A DNA stretch of 64,000 nucleotides, taken from the NCBI GenBank assembly GCA_014380615.1, contig JACMJM010000045.1, forward strand, positions 1 through 64,000, given 5' to 3'. Within the stretch, counting starts at the first letter, position 1. Each line of letters starts with the position of its first letter. This stretch comes from Sphingobacteriaceae bacterium. Lineage in GTDB: Bacteria; Bacteroidota; Bacteroidia; Sphingobacteriales; Sphingobacteriaceae. Under the pieces are notes generated by a model. The model saw only the letters and a list, made by a program, of their open reading frames with translations. It had not been told where the DNA came from and did not search any database. This document shows, in pieces, positions 43,179-50,407 of the stretch. A program made the translations under genes and the position numbers.

Positions 43179-44390
43179 TTATCGTTTAGCTGTTTTTAAA
43201 TAAGCGTCAATATTTTTCGGATCGAATACCACATCGTAGCGGGTTTTGATAGGTTGCATATCTGTTTGAACAGGCACTCCCATTTCTTTTGCTACCTCGG
43301 CATACAAATCGTCCAGGGTAAGTTTTTCTGCTATGGCTGCGTAATTTGGCTCAGATTTTAACAAGCCGAATCGAACATATTGAGCAAGAAACCAGTATGC
43401 ATACACCTTTTTCGGCATGCCCACAATTCCGTTTTTATAAAAGGTCATGTAATCACCTTTGTATTTTTGAACGCCTAAGTCGCATCCCAAATCACTGCTG
43501 CCTTGAAGTCTGGCTTCAATTATAGGCAGGGGTGCGTTTACGTAATAAGGTTTAGTTAACCAGCTCGCAGCTTTTTTGCGGTTTCCCAGATTGTCTAACC
43601 ACTTTTGAGCTTCGATGATGGCTTTCATTACTTTTTTAAGATCATCTCGCTCTGTTGCGGCAAATTTTGCATTTACTACTAAAGCTTTTTCAGGATGGTC
43701 GCTCCATAGATCTTGAGTAGCGATGTGGGTAAAGCCAACGTTTTGAGCTGCTGCAACACCGCCCCATGGCTCACCTACACAATATCCCTCCATGTTATCA
43801 ACACGCATATTCGCTACCATTTGCGGAGGCGGAATTGTTATAATTCCTACAGATTTAGCACTTATGCCAGCCGCTGCCATCCAATATCTTAACCAGATAT
43901 CGTGCGTTCCGCCGGGGAAAGTCATCGCAAAAGTTACTTCTTTACGGCCCTGAACCTTTTTAGTGGCTGCAGCTGCTTTGTTTACTTCTTTATATCCGAG
44001 TAATCCGCAGAACTCTTTCGAAAGTGTGATTGCCTGGCCATTATTGTTCAGCATCATAGCAATTTTCATTTCCGAACCTGCTTTACCACCAATTCCGGTG
44101 TAAACCGATAAAGGCATTGAGTAAAGGCAATGTGCGCCGTCAAGCTCGCCTAAAAGAATTTTATCGCGAACATTGGCCCAAGAAGCTTCTTTCGAAAGTT
44201 CCACATCAACGCCGTATTTTTTGAAAAGCCCCAGCTCTTTCGCCGCAACAAGTGGTGCGCAGTCTGTTAAGGGGATAAATCCTAGCTTTATCGGTTTCGC
44301 TTCGGTAGTAAAGCTTAGGGTAACTACAGTTAGTGCTGTTAATATTATCAGCGTTCCGGCTCTTTTAATTTTAGTACAAAATCTTTTCAT
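43179..44390 (-). CDS. nrtA: Nitrate-binding periplasmic protein
   Basis: A 403-aa solute-binding protein of the NrtA/CmpA family. A signal peptide (about 1-30, LIILTALTVVTLSFTTEA) precedes the mature start KPIKLGFIPLTDCAPLVAA, the family's N-terminal signature. GGTHDIWLRYWMAAAGI, NMEGYCVGEPWGGVAA and VVNAKFAATERDDLKKVMK are conserved ligand-site regions. There is no lipobox cysteine, so it is probably soluble in the periplasm. First gene of the nrtA-nrtB-ATPase set. Confidence 0.93.
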   Translation of the reverse strand: MKRFCTKIKRAGTLIILTALTVVTLSFTTEAKPIKLGFIPLTDCAPLVAAKELGLFKKYGVDVELSKEASWANVRDKILLGELDGAHCLYSMPLSVYTGIGGKAGSEMKIAMMLNNNGQAITLSKEFCGLLGYKEVNKAAAATKKVQGRKEVTFAMTFPGGTHDIWLRYWMAAAGISAKSVGIITIPPPQMVANMRVDNMEGYCVGEPWGGVAAAQNVGFTHIATQDLWSDHPEKALVVNAKFAATERDDLKKVMKAIIEAQKWLDNLGNRKKAASWLTKPYYVNAPLPIIEARLQGSSDLGCDLGVQKYKGDYMTFYKNGIVGMPKKVYAYWFLAQYVRFGLLKSEPNYAAIAEKLTLDDLYAEVAKEMGVPVQTDMQPIKTRYDVVFDPKNIDAYLKTAKR

Positions 44391-44422
44391 CTCTTTATCT
44401 TTTAGTTTTGTTTAAATCTTAT

Positions 44423-45973
44423 TTATTGTTTTATCGCTACCGGTTTGGTATACAAGAAATCGGGCTTGATATTGATCATCAGATAGGCGAAGTCTGGCGA
44501 TTTATCAGCACTGGCTACCGTTACTCCTTTCGCCGAAGCCAGGTTTTGTGTAGCAAATGCACGTGAGTAGCCTAAATCAATTGTTGTGAATTTGTTAAGC
44601 GTGTAGCTGGTAACTAAGTCAATTTCGTGAGCATAATGTTTGGTGCCCGAGCTTGTGGTGTGATATGCGTCGAAGCGATGGAAATCTGCAGTTACAGAGA
44701 AGGTATTAGCTGTAAATTTAGATTTTACATAGTAGTTTTTTAAACCCGCTGCCGGAGAACCTGTTGGCGCATAAAAGAAATCCATAAAACCCCAGAATTT
44801 GTGTGGTGTGCCGTAAAGCGGATCAAATCTTTTGCTTTCTGTAGACGGAGTTGACCGTGAATTGCCAGACAGAATATCAAAACCCGGACCTACTGAGAAT
44901 TTACCTTTTGAGTACGTGGCAGAGGTGGTAAGGTGATAAGCATTTAATGAGTTTCCGTCTCTGTCTTCTCCTAATTGTTGGTAATAACCGCCTTGAACCG
45001 CGATTTTTCCGAAACCGGAAGCATTTCCGAAAACCGGACTAATCATACCTCCCAGGGTATAACGGTCGTTAGTAGCCCTTTTATCAAAGAAACGGCCCCA
45101 TACTACTCCTGTTCCGGTGGTTGCAACAGACTTTTTAGTATACTGGCCAAAATTGTCTTTAAAGAACAAGAAGGATACTTTGGTCTGGTTTAGTTTTTTA
45201 GCTATATATAAACTTAAGAAGCTTTTATAATTTTGATTTCCGGCATTTGAATTAGCTGGATTGCTGTATGCAGGGGCACCTCCTTCGGCGCTGTTAGCGT
45301 TAGCACCGCCGCCTACTGTTAACGGAACCATTCCCGCTGGGGTCGGAACTAATTGTCCGTTGGTGTCCTTTATATAGGCTGGAACGTTTCCGGGGATGTA
45401 CTGTATCTCTGTAAAGTTTTCAGCATTTTGATTAAAAGCATAACCAACATCTACCTGCCAGCCATGGTGAACGGCTTTTAATAGAGCCATATCGAAACGG
45501 CGGCCTTGTTGTAACCAGTCAAGATTGCCAATCAATCTCGCATCGTCATAAATTAGTTCCTGGCGACCTATTTTAAAGGAAAGATTGTCAATAAGCTTAA
45601 ATTTTATAGTGGTATCAGCCTTGTTAGCCAATACAATGTCGGCCCATCCTTCATGCAGCATTAAGCGGTTTCCGTCGGCGGGCGAGATGGTTGAAGCGTC
45701 CTGTCCCCAAACTCTTACATCTTGTACCGTTGCTCCGAAAGAAAGGCGATCCCATTTGTAACCGAAAATCAATCTGGTTCTTTGGGAAACAAATCCCGCT
45801 GGCCTGACCGTAGTAGGAACAAGGTTGGCAAATCCTTCTCTGTATTCTGCCCGGGGCCTTAGTTGCCCCGATAAGCTCATCTGAGCGGATGACTCAAAAT
45901 AGCTGCAACAAAGGGCCATTAGTGCCAGGATCCATATCCTGTAAGGTTTTTTTGTGATAAGTTTTCTGTACAT
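44423..45973 (-). CDS. Alginate-export-type outer membrane porin
   Basis: A 516-aa beta-barrel protein. The ATG at 45973 gives a signal peptide MYRKLITKKPYRIWILALMA ending near SSAQ; upstream in-frame starts would add about 60 residues before the signal peptide and are rejected. The mature part begins MSLSGQLRPRAEYREGF and has RTRLIFGYKWDRLSFGATVQ and KIGRQELIYDDARLIGNLDW, typical of the alginate_exp barrel family. Its place before nrtA suggests an outer membrane pore for nitrate/nitrite (inference); the same family occurs beside nitrate genes in other Bacteroidota as far as I recall. Confidence 0.8.
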   Translation of the reverse strand: MYRKLITKKPYRIWILALMALCCSYFESSAQMSLSGQLRPRAEYREGFANLVPTTVRPAGFVSQRTRLIFGYKWDRLSFGATVQDVRVWGQDASTISPADGNRLMLHEGWADIVLANKADTTIKFKLIDNLSFKIGRQELIYDDARLIGNLDWLQQGRRFDMALLKAVHHGWQVDVGYAFNQNAENFTEIQYIPGNVPAYIKDTNGQLVPTPAGMVPLTVGGGANANSAEGGAPAYSNPANSNAGNQNYKSFLSLYIAKKLNQTKVSFLFFKDNFGQYTKKSVATTGTGVVWGRFFDKRATNDRYTLGGMISPVFGNASGFGKIAVQGGYYQQLGEDRDGNSLNAYHLTTSATYSKGKFSVGPGFDILSGNSRSTPSTESKRFDPLYGTPHKFWGFMDFFYAPTGSPAAGLKNYYVKSKFTANTFSVTADFHRFDAYHTTSSGTKHYAHEIDLVTSYTLNKFTTIDLGYSRAFATQNLASAKGVTVASADKSPDFAYLMINIKPDFLYTKPVAIKQ

Positions 45974-46014
45974 TTGTTTAAGTTTTAGTTTGTGAAAAGC
46001 AATTGAAACTATAT

Positions 46015-46058
46015 CCCCGCTGGAGCTTCGACCTCCCCAGTGGGGTTTTTTATTTTTG
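46015..46058 (+). terminator. Plus-strand terminator-like hairpin in the porin leader
   Basis: CCCCGCTGG (46015-46023) pairs with CCAGTGGGG (46037-46045; one G-U) and is followed by TTTTTTATTTTT. It points along the plus strand although both flanking genes are on the minus strand. It could end an antisense RNA or antisense read-through; as minus-strand RNA it still folds but lacks a U-tract. Confidence 0.55.
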
Positions 46059-46062
46059 TTAA

Positions 46063-46314
46063 TTAATTCTCTGTTAATAGCAATAAATCCTTTCTTAATA
46101 AAGCGGTTGTTGTGCTGTAAATCGATACTATAAAAGGAGTTAAATAGGTAACGCACATTTTGATTACCGAAAGATCTTCCATCTGACTGCTGAATACCAG
46201 ATTGCCCTGGTTAATAAGGTTAAGTATCGTTCCAACTATAGCGCTTGTTAGAATTCCTTTTTTGATAACTGAAATATTTGAAGCTATTTTAATGATTTGT
46301 TGTAGTTTTTTCAT
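46063..46314 (-). CDS. nrtS: NrtS-like nitrate/nitrite transporter (small membrane protein)
   Basis: 83 aa with two hydrophobic helices. SAIVGTILNLINQGNLVF and VTYLTPFIVSIYSTTTALL match the NrtS family (GTxLNxINQG; LTYxxPFxVSTYxA), small proteins known to transport nitrite/nitrate in cyanobacteria and proteobacteria. The ATG at 46314 is preferred over a TTG at 46332. It is the first gene of the minus-strand nitrate cluster, 384 bp from the divergent Crp/Fnr gene. Confidence 0.8.
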   Translation of the reverse strand: MKKLQQIIKIASNISVIKKGILTSAIVGTILNLINQGNLVFSSQMEDLSVIKMCVTYLTPFIVSIYSTTTALLRKDLLLLTEN

Positions 46315-46698
46315 TTTTACTTCCTTTAACAATATAAATTTATCGTATTTAAGATAAAAAGTGAAAAAAAATCCTATAATTCTGTAATTTATATGATATA
46401 TATAATATAAATGCGTGTTTTTTTTGAAAATATTAATTTGAAAGTTCAGTATACTTTAATTTTTGAATATTTTACAATTGAAATCATGTCTTTATTTTAA
46501 AAATAGTATTTTTTTTAGGGTCTTTTTGTGAAAAATGTGATAAAAATGTCGTGTTTTTCATAAAATTAGAAAAAATCCTGAAAAATTTATCAAATTGTGT
46601 CCGGGTAGAAGCCCTGATGGATGGATTCTTTAAAGTAGGGTATCATAGATTTATACCTTATATTGTACGGGGCCCTAAATCGAACTGAATCATATATA
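46315..46698. promoter_or_regulatory. Divergent nrtS / Crp-Fnr control region
   Basis: A 384 bp, very AT-rich region with no gene. An imperfect FNR-like dyad ATGAT-ATAT-ATAAT (46393-46406) lies within a longer inverted repeat ATTTATAT...ATATAAAT. It resembles the better dyad upstream of nirB. No confident -7 box was found. It should hold the promoters for the nitrate operon (leftward) and the regulator (rightward). Confidence 0.45.
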
Positions 46699-47418
46699 AT
46701 GAAGAAAAGTAAAATTCCCTGCGATCTTAACAGTTGTTTTATGTGTAAAACGTGTTTAAAAGAATGGCTGCCGGCCCTTTGTGAACACAGGACTAATTAT
46801 CAGGTTAAAAAAGGTGAAGTCATTTTTAGAGAGGGAGATCCGGTGAAGGGTGTGTACTTTGTTTATGAAGGAAATCTGAAAGTCCACAAAAAATGGGGAA
46901 ATGATAAAGAACTTATTATCCGTTTTGCTAAAAAAGGTTCAATCTTCGGGCATAGGGGTTTAGGAAACAATTTATATTATCCTATTTCCGCAACCGCACT
47001 CGAACCTTGTATCGTGTGCTTTATTGATATTGAATTCTTTAATGCCACCCTCAAAGTGAATAATGAGTTTGCTTATACCTTGATGATGTTTTTCGCAGAA
47101 GAGTTACACGAAGCGGAACGTAAGATGCGTAATCTTGCTCATATGCCAGTTAAAGGTAGAGTGGCTCAGGCTTTAATTTCTTTGAGAGAAAAATTCGGGT
47201 TAACAGAAAATGGTTTTATAGACATTGAACTTACCAGGCAGGATCTTGCATCATATACAGGGGCTACATACGAAACTGTTTTCCGGATAATTAATGATCT
47301 TGTTCAGGATAATATGATAAAGCTTTCTGGAAAAAGTATCAAAATCGTTGATGGTGTAAGACTTGAGAGCCTTACTCATCAAATAATTGGGTCTGCAGAA
47401 AATGGTTTAAATACTTAG
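46699..47418 (+). CDS. Crp/Fnr-family regulator with N-terminal cysteine cluster
   Basis: 239 aa from the ATG at 46699 (a TTG at 46663 is in frame but less likely). The N-terminus carries C8-X4-C13-X2-C16-X2-C19-X8-C28, enough to bind an Fe-S cluster or zinc, unlike the cysteine-free Crp proteins. The sensor barrel spans about 35-150 (GEVIFREGDPVKGVYFVYEG, KKGSIFGHRGL) without the full cAMP-binding signature. The winged HTH spans about 160-225 with ELTRQDLASYTGATYETVFR; the E-T-V-F-R recognition helix parallels FNR's E-T-I-S-R. Divergent from the nitrate operon, it is the obvious regulator, probably sensing redox, oxygen or nitric oxide. Confidence 0.85.
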   Translation: MKKSKIPCDLNSCFMCKTCLKEWLPALCEHRTNYQVKKGEVIFREGDPVKGVYFVYEGNLKVHKKWGNDKELIIRFAKKGSIFGHRGLGNNLYYPISATALEPCIVCFIDIEFFNATLKVNNEFAYTLMMFFAEELHEAERKMRNLAHMPVKGRVAQALISLREKFGLTENGFIDIELTRQDLASYTGATYETVFRIINDLVQDNMIKLSGKSIKIVDGVRLESLTHQIIGSAENGLNT

Positions 47419-47424
47419 TGTTTT

Positions 47425-48609
47425 TTAGATTTTAAAATAGCTTATTAAATCTCCGTCGTTAATGGTATCAATATCTGATGGATGTATCGCTAGTGCGTCA
47501 GCATCAATCCCTAATCTGATATCGCCGGAGCCGTTTAGTCGGGTTGCTTCTGCTTTAGTGCCCGAATTAACGAATTTAACAGGGAAAAACTCATCAAATG
47601 ATGTCTTTTTAACTTTTTGACCATTTAAATTGGTTTTAAATAGTGGAGGAGGTTGTAGTCCTGAGCATTTATATAAAAAACCTTCAATAAAAATCTTAAA
47701 GGTTACGAATGATGAAAACGGATTACCCGGTAAGGCAAATACCATGGGGCCGTCTTCAGCTTTTCCGCACCAGATTGGCTTTCCGGGTTTGATCGCTGCT
47801 TTGTGGAATAGTTTTTTTACTCCGAGGCTTTCTAAAACTTCAGGAACATAGTCGGCGTCTCCAGCCGAAACGCCTCCGCTCATGATAATGATGTCTGCGT
47901 TTAGAGCATTCTCGATTTCTCGTTTTAAAGTTGATACATCATCCGGTAAATGCTTATGCAGGTAAGGCTGCAGCCCATTGCTCTTTAAAAGGGATTTGAG
48001 TAGAAAATAATTACTGTTTCGTATTTCCACTTCCGAAACCTCCCAGTCGAGTGGTTTAACTTCATTGCCGGTTGTAAATAAGGCAATTTTGGGGGTCGCC
48101 GCTACTTTGATTTTTGATTTACCAAGCGTAGCCAAAGTGCTTATTACTGTTGGGCTGCAGATGGTAGGACTTTTTATTGCCAGGCTGTCTTTTTGAAGAT
48201 CTTCACCTTTTTTGGCGATGTTTTGATACTCTTTTAGGTTTTCGATGCAGAACGATACTTTGTTACTTGTTTCCAAAGAATCTTCTCGGCGGATAACGGT
48301 GTTAGCAGGAAACGGAACTGCCGCGCCTGTCATGATTTTAAAAGCCGCGCCAGTTTTTAGTTCGCTTTTTGATGTAGCGCCTGCGTAAATAACCTCTTGT
48401 ACGTCAAATTCCCGGTGTCCGTTTTGCCAATCTTTAAAATTGATAGCATAGCCATCCATTGCAGACCGGTTGAAAGGTGGGTAATCTCTGTCGGTAAATA
48501 TGTCTTCGGCCAGCACTCTTCCGTATGCGTCATTGATATCGATGATCTCGGTTCCAAATGGTTGAGCTACTGCCAGTAGTATATCTTGTGCTTCTTTGTA
48601 GGATATCAT
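47425..48609 (-). CDS. moeA: Molybdopterin molybdotransferase
   Basis: A 394-aa enzyme that inserts molybdate into adenylylated molybdopterin. Motifs: AEDIFTDRDYPPFNRSAMDGYA (about 30-51), KIMTGAAVPFPANTVIRRED (about 90-109), IALFTTGNEVKP, the GGVSAGDADYVP loop (about 243-254) and FALPGNPFSSFVTFKIF (about 290-306). Its stop lies 6 bp from that of the convergent Crp/Fnr gene. It follows the moaC-moaB fusion by 8 bp and forms an operon with it. Confidence 0.95.
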   Translation of the reverse strand: MISYKEAQDILLAVAQPFGTEIIDINDAYGRVLAEDIFTDRDYPPFNRSAMDGYAINFKDWQNGHREFDVQEVIYAGATSKSELKTGAAFKIMTGAAVPFPANTVIRREDSLETSNKVSFCIENLKEYQNIAKKGEDLQKDSLAIKSPTICSPTVISTLATLGKSKIKVAATPKIALFTTGNEVKPLDWEVSEVEIRNSNYFLLKSLLKSNGLQPYLHKHLPDDVSTLKREIENALNADIIIMSGGVSAGDADYVPEVLESLGVKKLFHKAAIKPGKPIWCGKAEDGPMVFALPGNPFSSFVTFKIFIEGFLYKCSGLQPPPLFKTNLNGQKVKKTSFDEFFPVKFVNSGTKAEATRLNGSGDIRLGIDADALAIHPSDIDTINDGDLISYFKI

Positions 48610-48617
48610 AATAATGA

Positions 48618-49568
48618 TTAATGTCCTCCTCCTTTCATCATTTTTCGGGCATGAAAGATGGCCGGTAAAATGGCTTCCATAGATTCACGGGCACCGTCGC
48701 TGCTTCCGGGAAGTGTAACAATTAATGTTTGGGCAATCGAGCCGGCAACACCCCGGCTCATCATAGCCAGCGGGGTTCTTATCTGTCCGAAAGAGCGTAT
48801 GGCTTCCATTATTCCTTCCGCATCGCGTTCCAAAATTTCTTTTACCGCCGAAACGGTGTTGTCGCGTGGTCCGAGGCCGGTGCCTCCTGTGGTAAAAATA
48901 AAGTGGATGTCTTCAGCTACCCACTGTTTAATCTGTTCCTGAATTTGGTTCTTCTCGTCGGGTAAGATCTTGTAATAAACCACGTTTGCTCTCACATCTT
49001 CGAGCATTTTACAAATTAATTTCCCGCTATTATCTTCACGCTTGCCTTCTGCTGTAGAGTCTGAACATACCAGCACGGCGCAAGAAGGGGAGGTGGAAAA
49101 AAACTTTTTTCTGTCGCTCTTTCCTCCTTTTTTTTCAAGAAGTTTAATATTGCCGATCTCCAGTTTAGTGTCAACAGGTTTAAGCATATCGTAAATCTCC
49201 AGAGCAGATACCGACACCGCAGTTAGCATTTCCATTTCTATACCTGTACGGCCGATAGATTTTGCATTGCCCACAATAACAATTCCGCTTCGCGATAAAA
49301 CCTCCTGATCCAAAAGGTCAGAATGTTTTTCTTTGTCGATAAAATCAAAGCTTATATCCATGCCGTCGATAGTAACCGGATGGCAATGGGGGAGAAGTTG
49401 AGGGGTAAGCTTTGCACCGATAAAGCCAGCCGCCCTGGCTACATCAAATAAGTTTCCTTTTGGGAGCTGATCGTTTTTTATGAGTTCGATGGTTTCTTCT
49501 GAACAAAAAAGCACCGCTATGGCCCGGGCCGTGCGAAGAGTTATTTGTTTACTGGTGATGTCGCGCAT
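48618..49568 (-). CDS. moaCB: Bifunctional MoaC-MoaB/MogA fusion
   Basis: A 316-aa fusion. Residues 1-150 are MoaC (cPMP synthase partner of MoaA): TLRTARAIAVL, GAKLTPQLLPHCHPV, GRTGIEMEMLTAVSVSALEIYDMLK. Residues about 160-310 are a MoaB/MogA domain that adenylylates molybdopterin: AVLVCSDSTAEGKREDNSG, FIFTTGGTGLGPRDNTVSAV, TLIVTLPGSSDGARESM. The MoaC N-terminus is about ten residues shorter than usual (starts MRDITSKQ). It pairs the steps before MoeA, which is the next gene. Such fusions are known in Bacteroidota. Confidence 0.93.
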   Translation of the reverse strand: MRDITSKQITLRTARAIAVLFCSEETIELIKNDQLPKGNLFDVARAAGFIGAKLTPQLLPHCHPVTIDGMDISFDFIDKEKHSDLLDQEVLSRSGIVIVGNAKSIGRTGIEMEMLTAVSVSALEIYDMLKPVDTKLEIGNIKLLEKKGGKSDRKKFFSTSPSCAVLVCSDSTAEGKREDNSGKLICKMLEDVRANVVYYKILPDEKNQIQEQIKQWVAEDIHFIFTTGGTGLGPRDNTVSAVKEILERDAEGIMEAIRSFGQIRTPLAMMSRGVAGSIAQTLIVTLPGSSDGARESMEAILPAIFHARKMMKGGGH

Positions 49569-50005
49569 GTTTATTTAGTTTGTCACGAGGGTTAAAGATA
49601 CAAGGGGTTAGTGCTTTTTTAGAGTCTTCGTGCCTTACGGCTAAAATTATTTTTTTTCTGCCACGAAGATCAAAGACACGAAGATAAAATTTGCTTCAAT
49701 GCTTTTGGTGCTTGGTTTAAAACTTTGTGTCTTTCCCACTCCCTGGGGCTATATTTATATTTTTTAGGCCATAATGCTACCTTAAAACCAACAAGGGCTG
49801 CAAAATACCTTCCCTTCTTTGCGTGTTTTATCTTTGCGTTCTTTGCGTGAAATAAAATCGGACGCAAACTCGCAAAGAAATCGCCGGAACTACTCAATTT
49901 GCCTGGTAATCCCGTTTAACTTTTGACTTCGGGCCCTGGTTGTACTTTCAAAAAAAAACCCGGTATTTCTACCGGGACCTTTTATTTAACAACAACAGCC
50001 TATCA
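49569..50005. repeat. Gap with CACGAAG / GCAAAGA repeat words
   Basis: No gene. The stretch 49620-49680 has CTTCGTGCC...CACGAAGATCAAAGACACGAAGAT and 49815-49880 has CTTTGCGTG...CTTTGCGTTCTTTGCGTG, the CACGAAG/GCAAAGA words that recur in intergenic repeats of many bacteria. A 75-codon minus-strand frame over it (FHAKNAKIKHAKKG) is a translated repeat and not a gene. Confidence 0.55.
49950..49976 (-). terminator. nirBD terminator
   Basis: On the minus strand CCCGGT / ACCGGG around a 6-base loop is followed by a run of nine T. It starts 30 bp after the nirD stop. Confidence 0.88.
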
Positions 50006-50368
50006 CTAAGCCATTTCCTTTATCCCGATATAGACTTTATCACCGATAACTCTAACTGGGTATGTTTTTATTTCATACTCTTCGCCGCTTAAGCATTCGC
50101 CGGAGAGTAATGAAAATGTTTTTTTATGAAAAGGGCAAGCTACTTTCGGTTCGCATTCCTCGCCGGTGCTTCCAATCATGCCCCTTGAAAGGGCCATTTG
50201 TTGTTTGTGCGGACAAAGGTTTTGCGTGGCATACCATTCGTTGCGGCGTGTGAAATTAAATACAGCGATTTGCTCATCACCATGTTTTACACAGGCACCG
50301 CCATTTTCTGGCACATCAGATGTGGTGCAGGCCAAAATCCATTTTAAAGTATCTACTGCTATTTCCAT
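50006..50368 (-). CDS. nirD: Nitrite reductase small subunit (Rieske)
   Basis: A 120-aa Rieske [2Fe-2S] protein, partner of NirB. Ligand motifs are CPHKQQMALSRG (C-x-H) and CPFHKKTFSL (C-x2-H). Between them the spacing is longer than in respiratory Rieske proteins, as in NirD. WILACTTSDVPENGG at the N-terminus matches the small subunit. It follows nirB after a 39 bp gap and ends at an intrinsic terminator. Confidence 0.93.
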   Translation of the reverse strand: MEIAVDTLKWILACTTSDVPENGGACVKHGDEQIAVFNFTRRNEWYATQNLCPHKQQMALSRGMIGSTGEECEPKVACPFHKKTFSLLSGECLSGEEYEIKTYPVRVIGDKVYIGIKEMA

Positions 50369-50407
50369 AATATATTTTCTTTCGGTGCTTACTGTTATAT
50401 TAATTTA

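Noticed and set aside
45974-46156. N-terminal extension of the porin
   Set aside because: It would put 61 residues before a clear signal peptide and overlap nrtS.
49670-49897. 75-codon frame with FHAKNAKIKHAKKG
   Set aside because: It is a translated intergenic CACGAAG/GCAAAGA repeat, not a gene.
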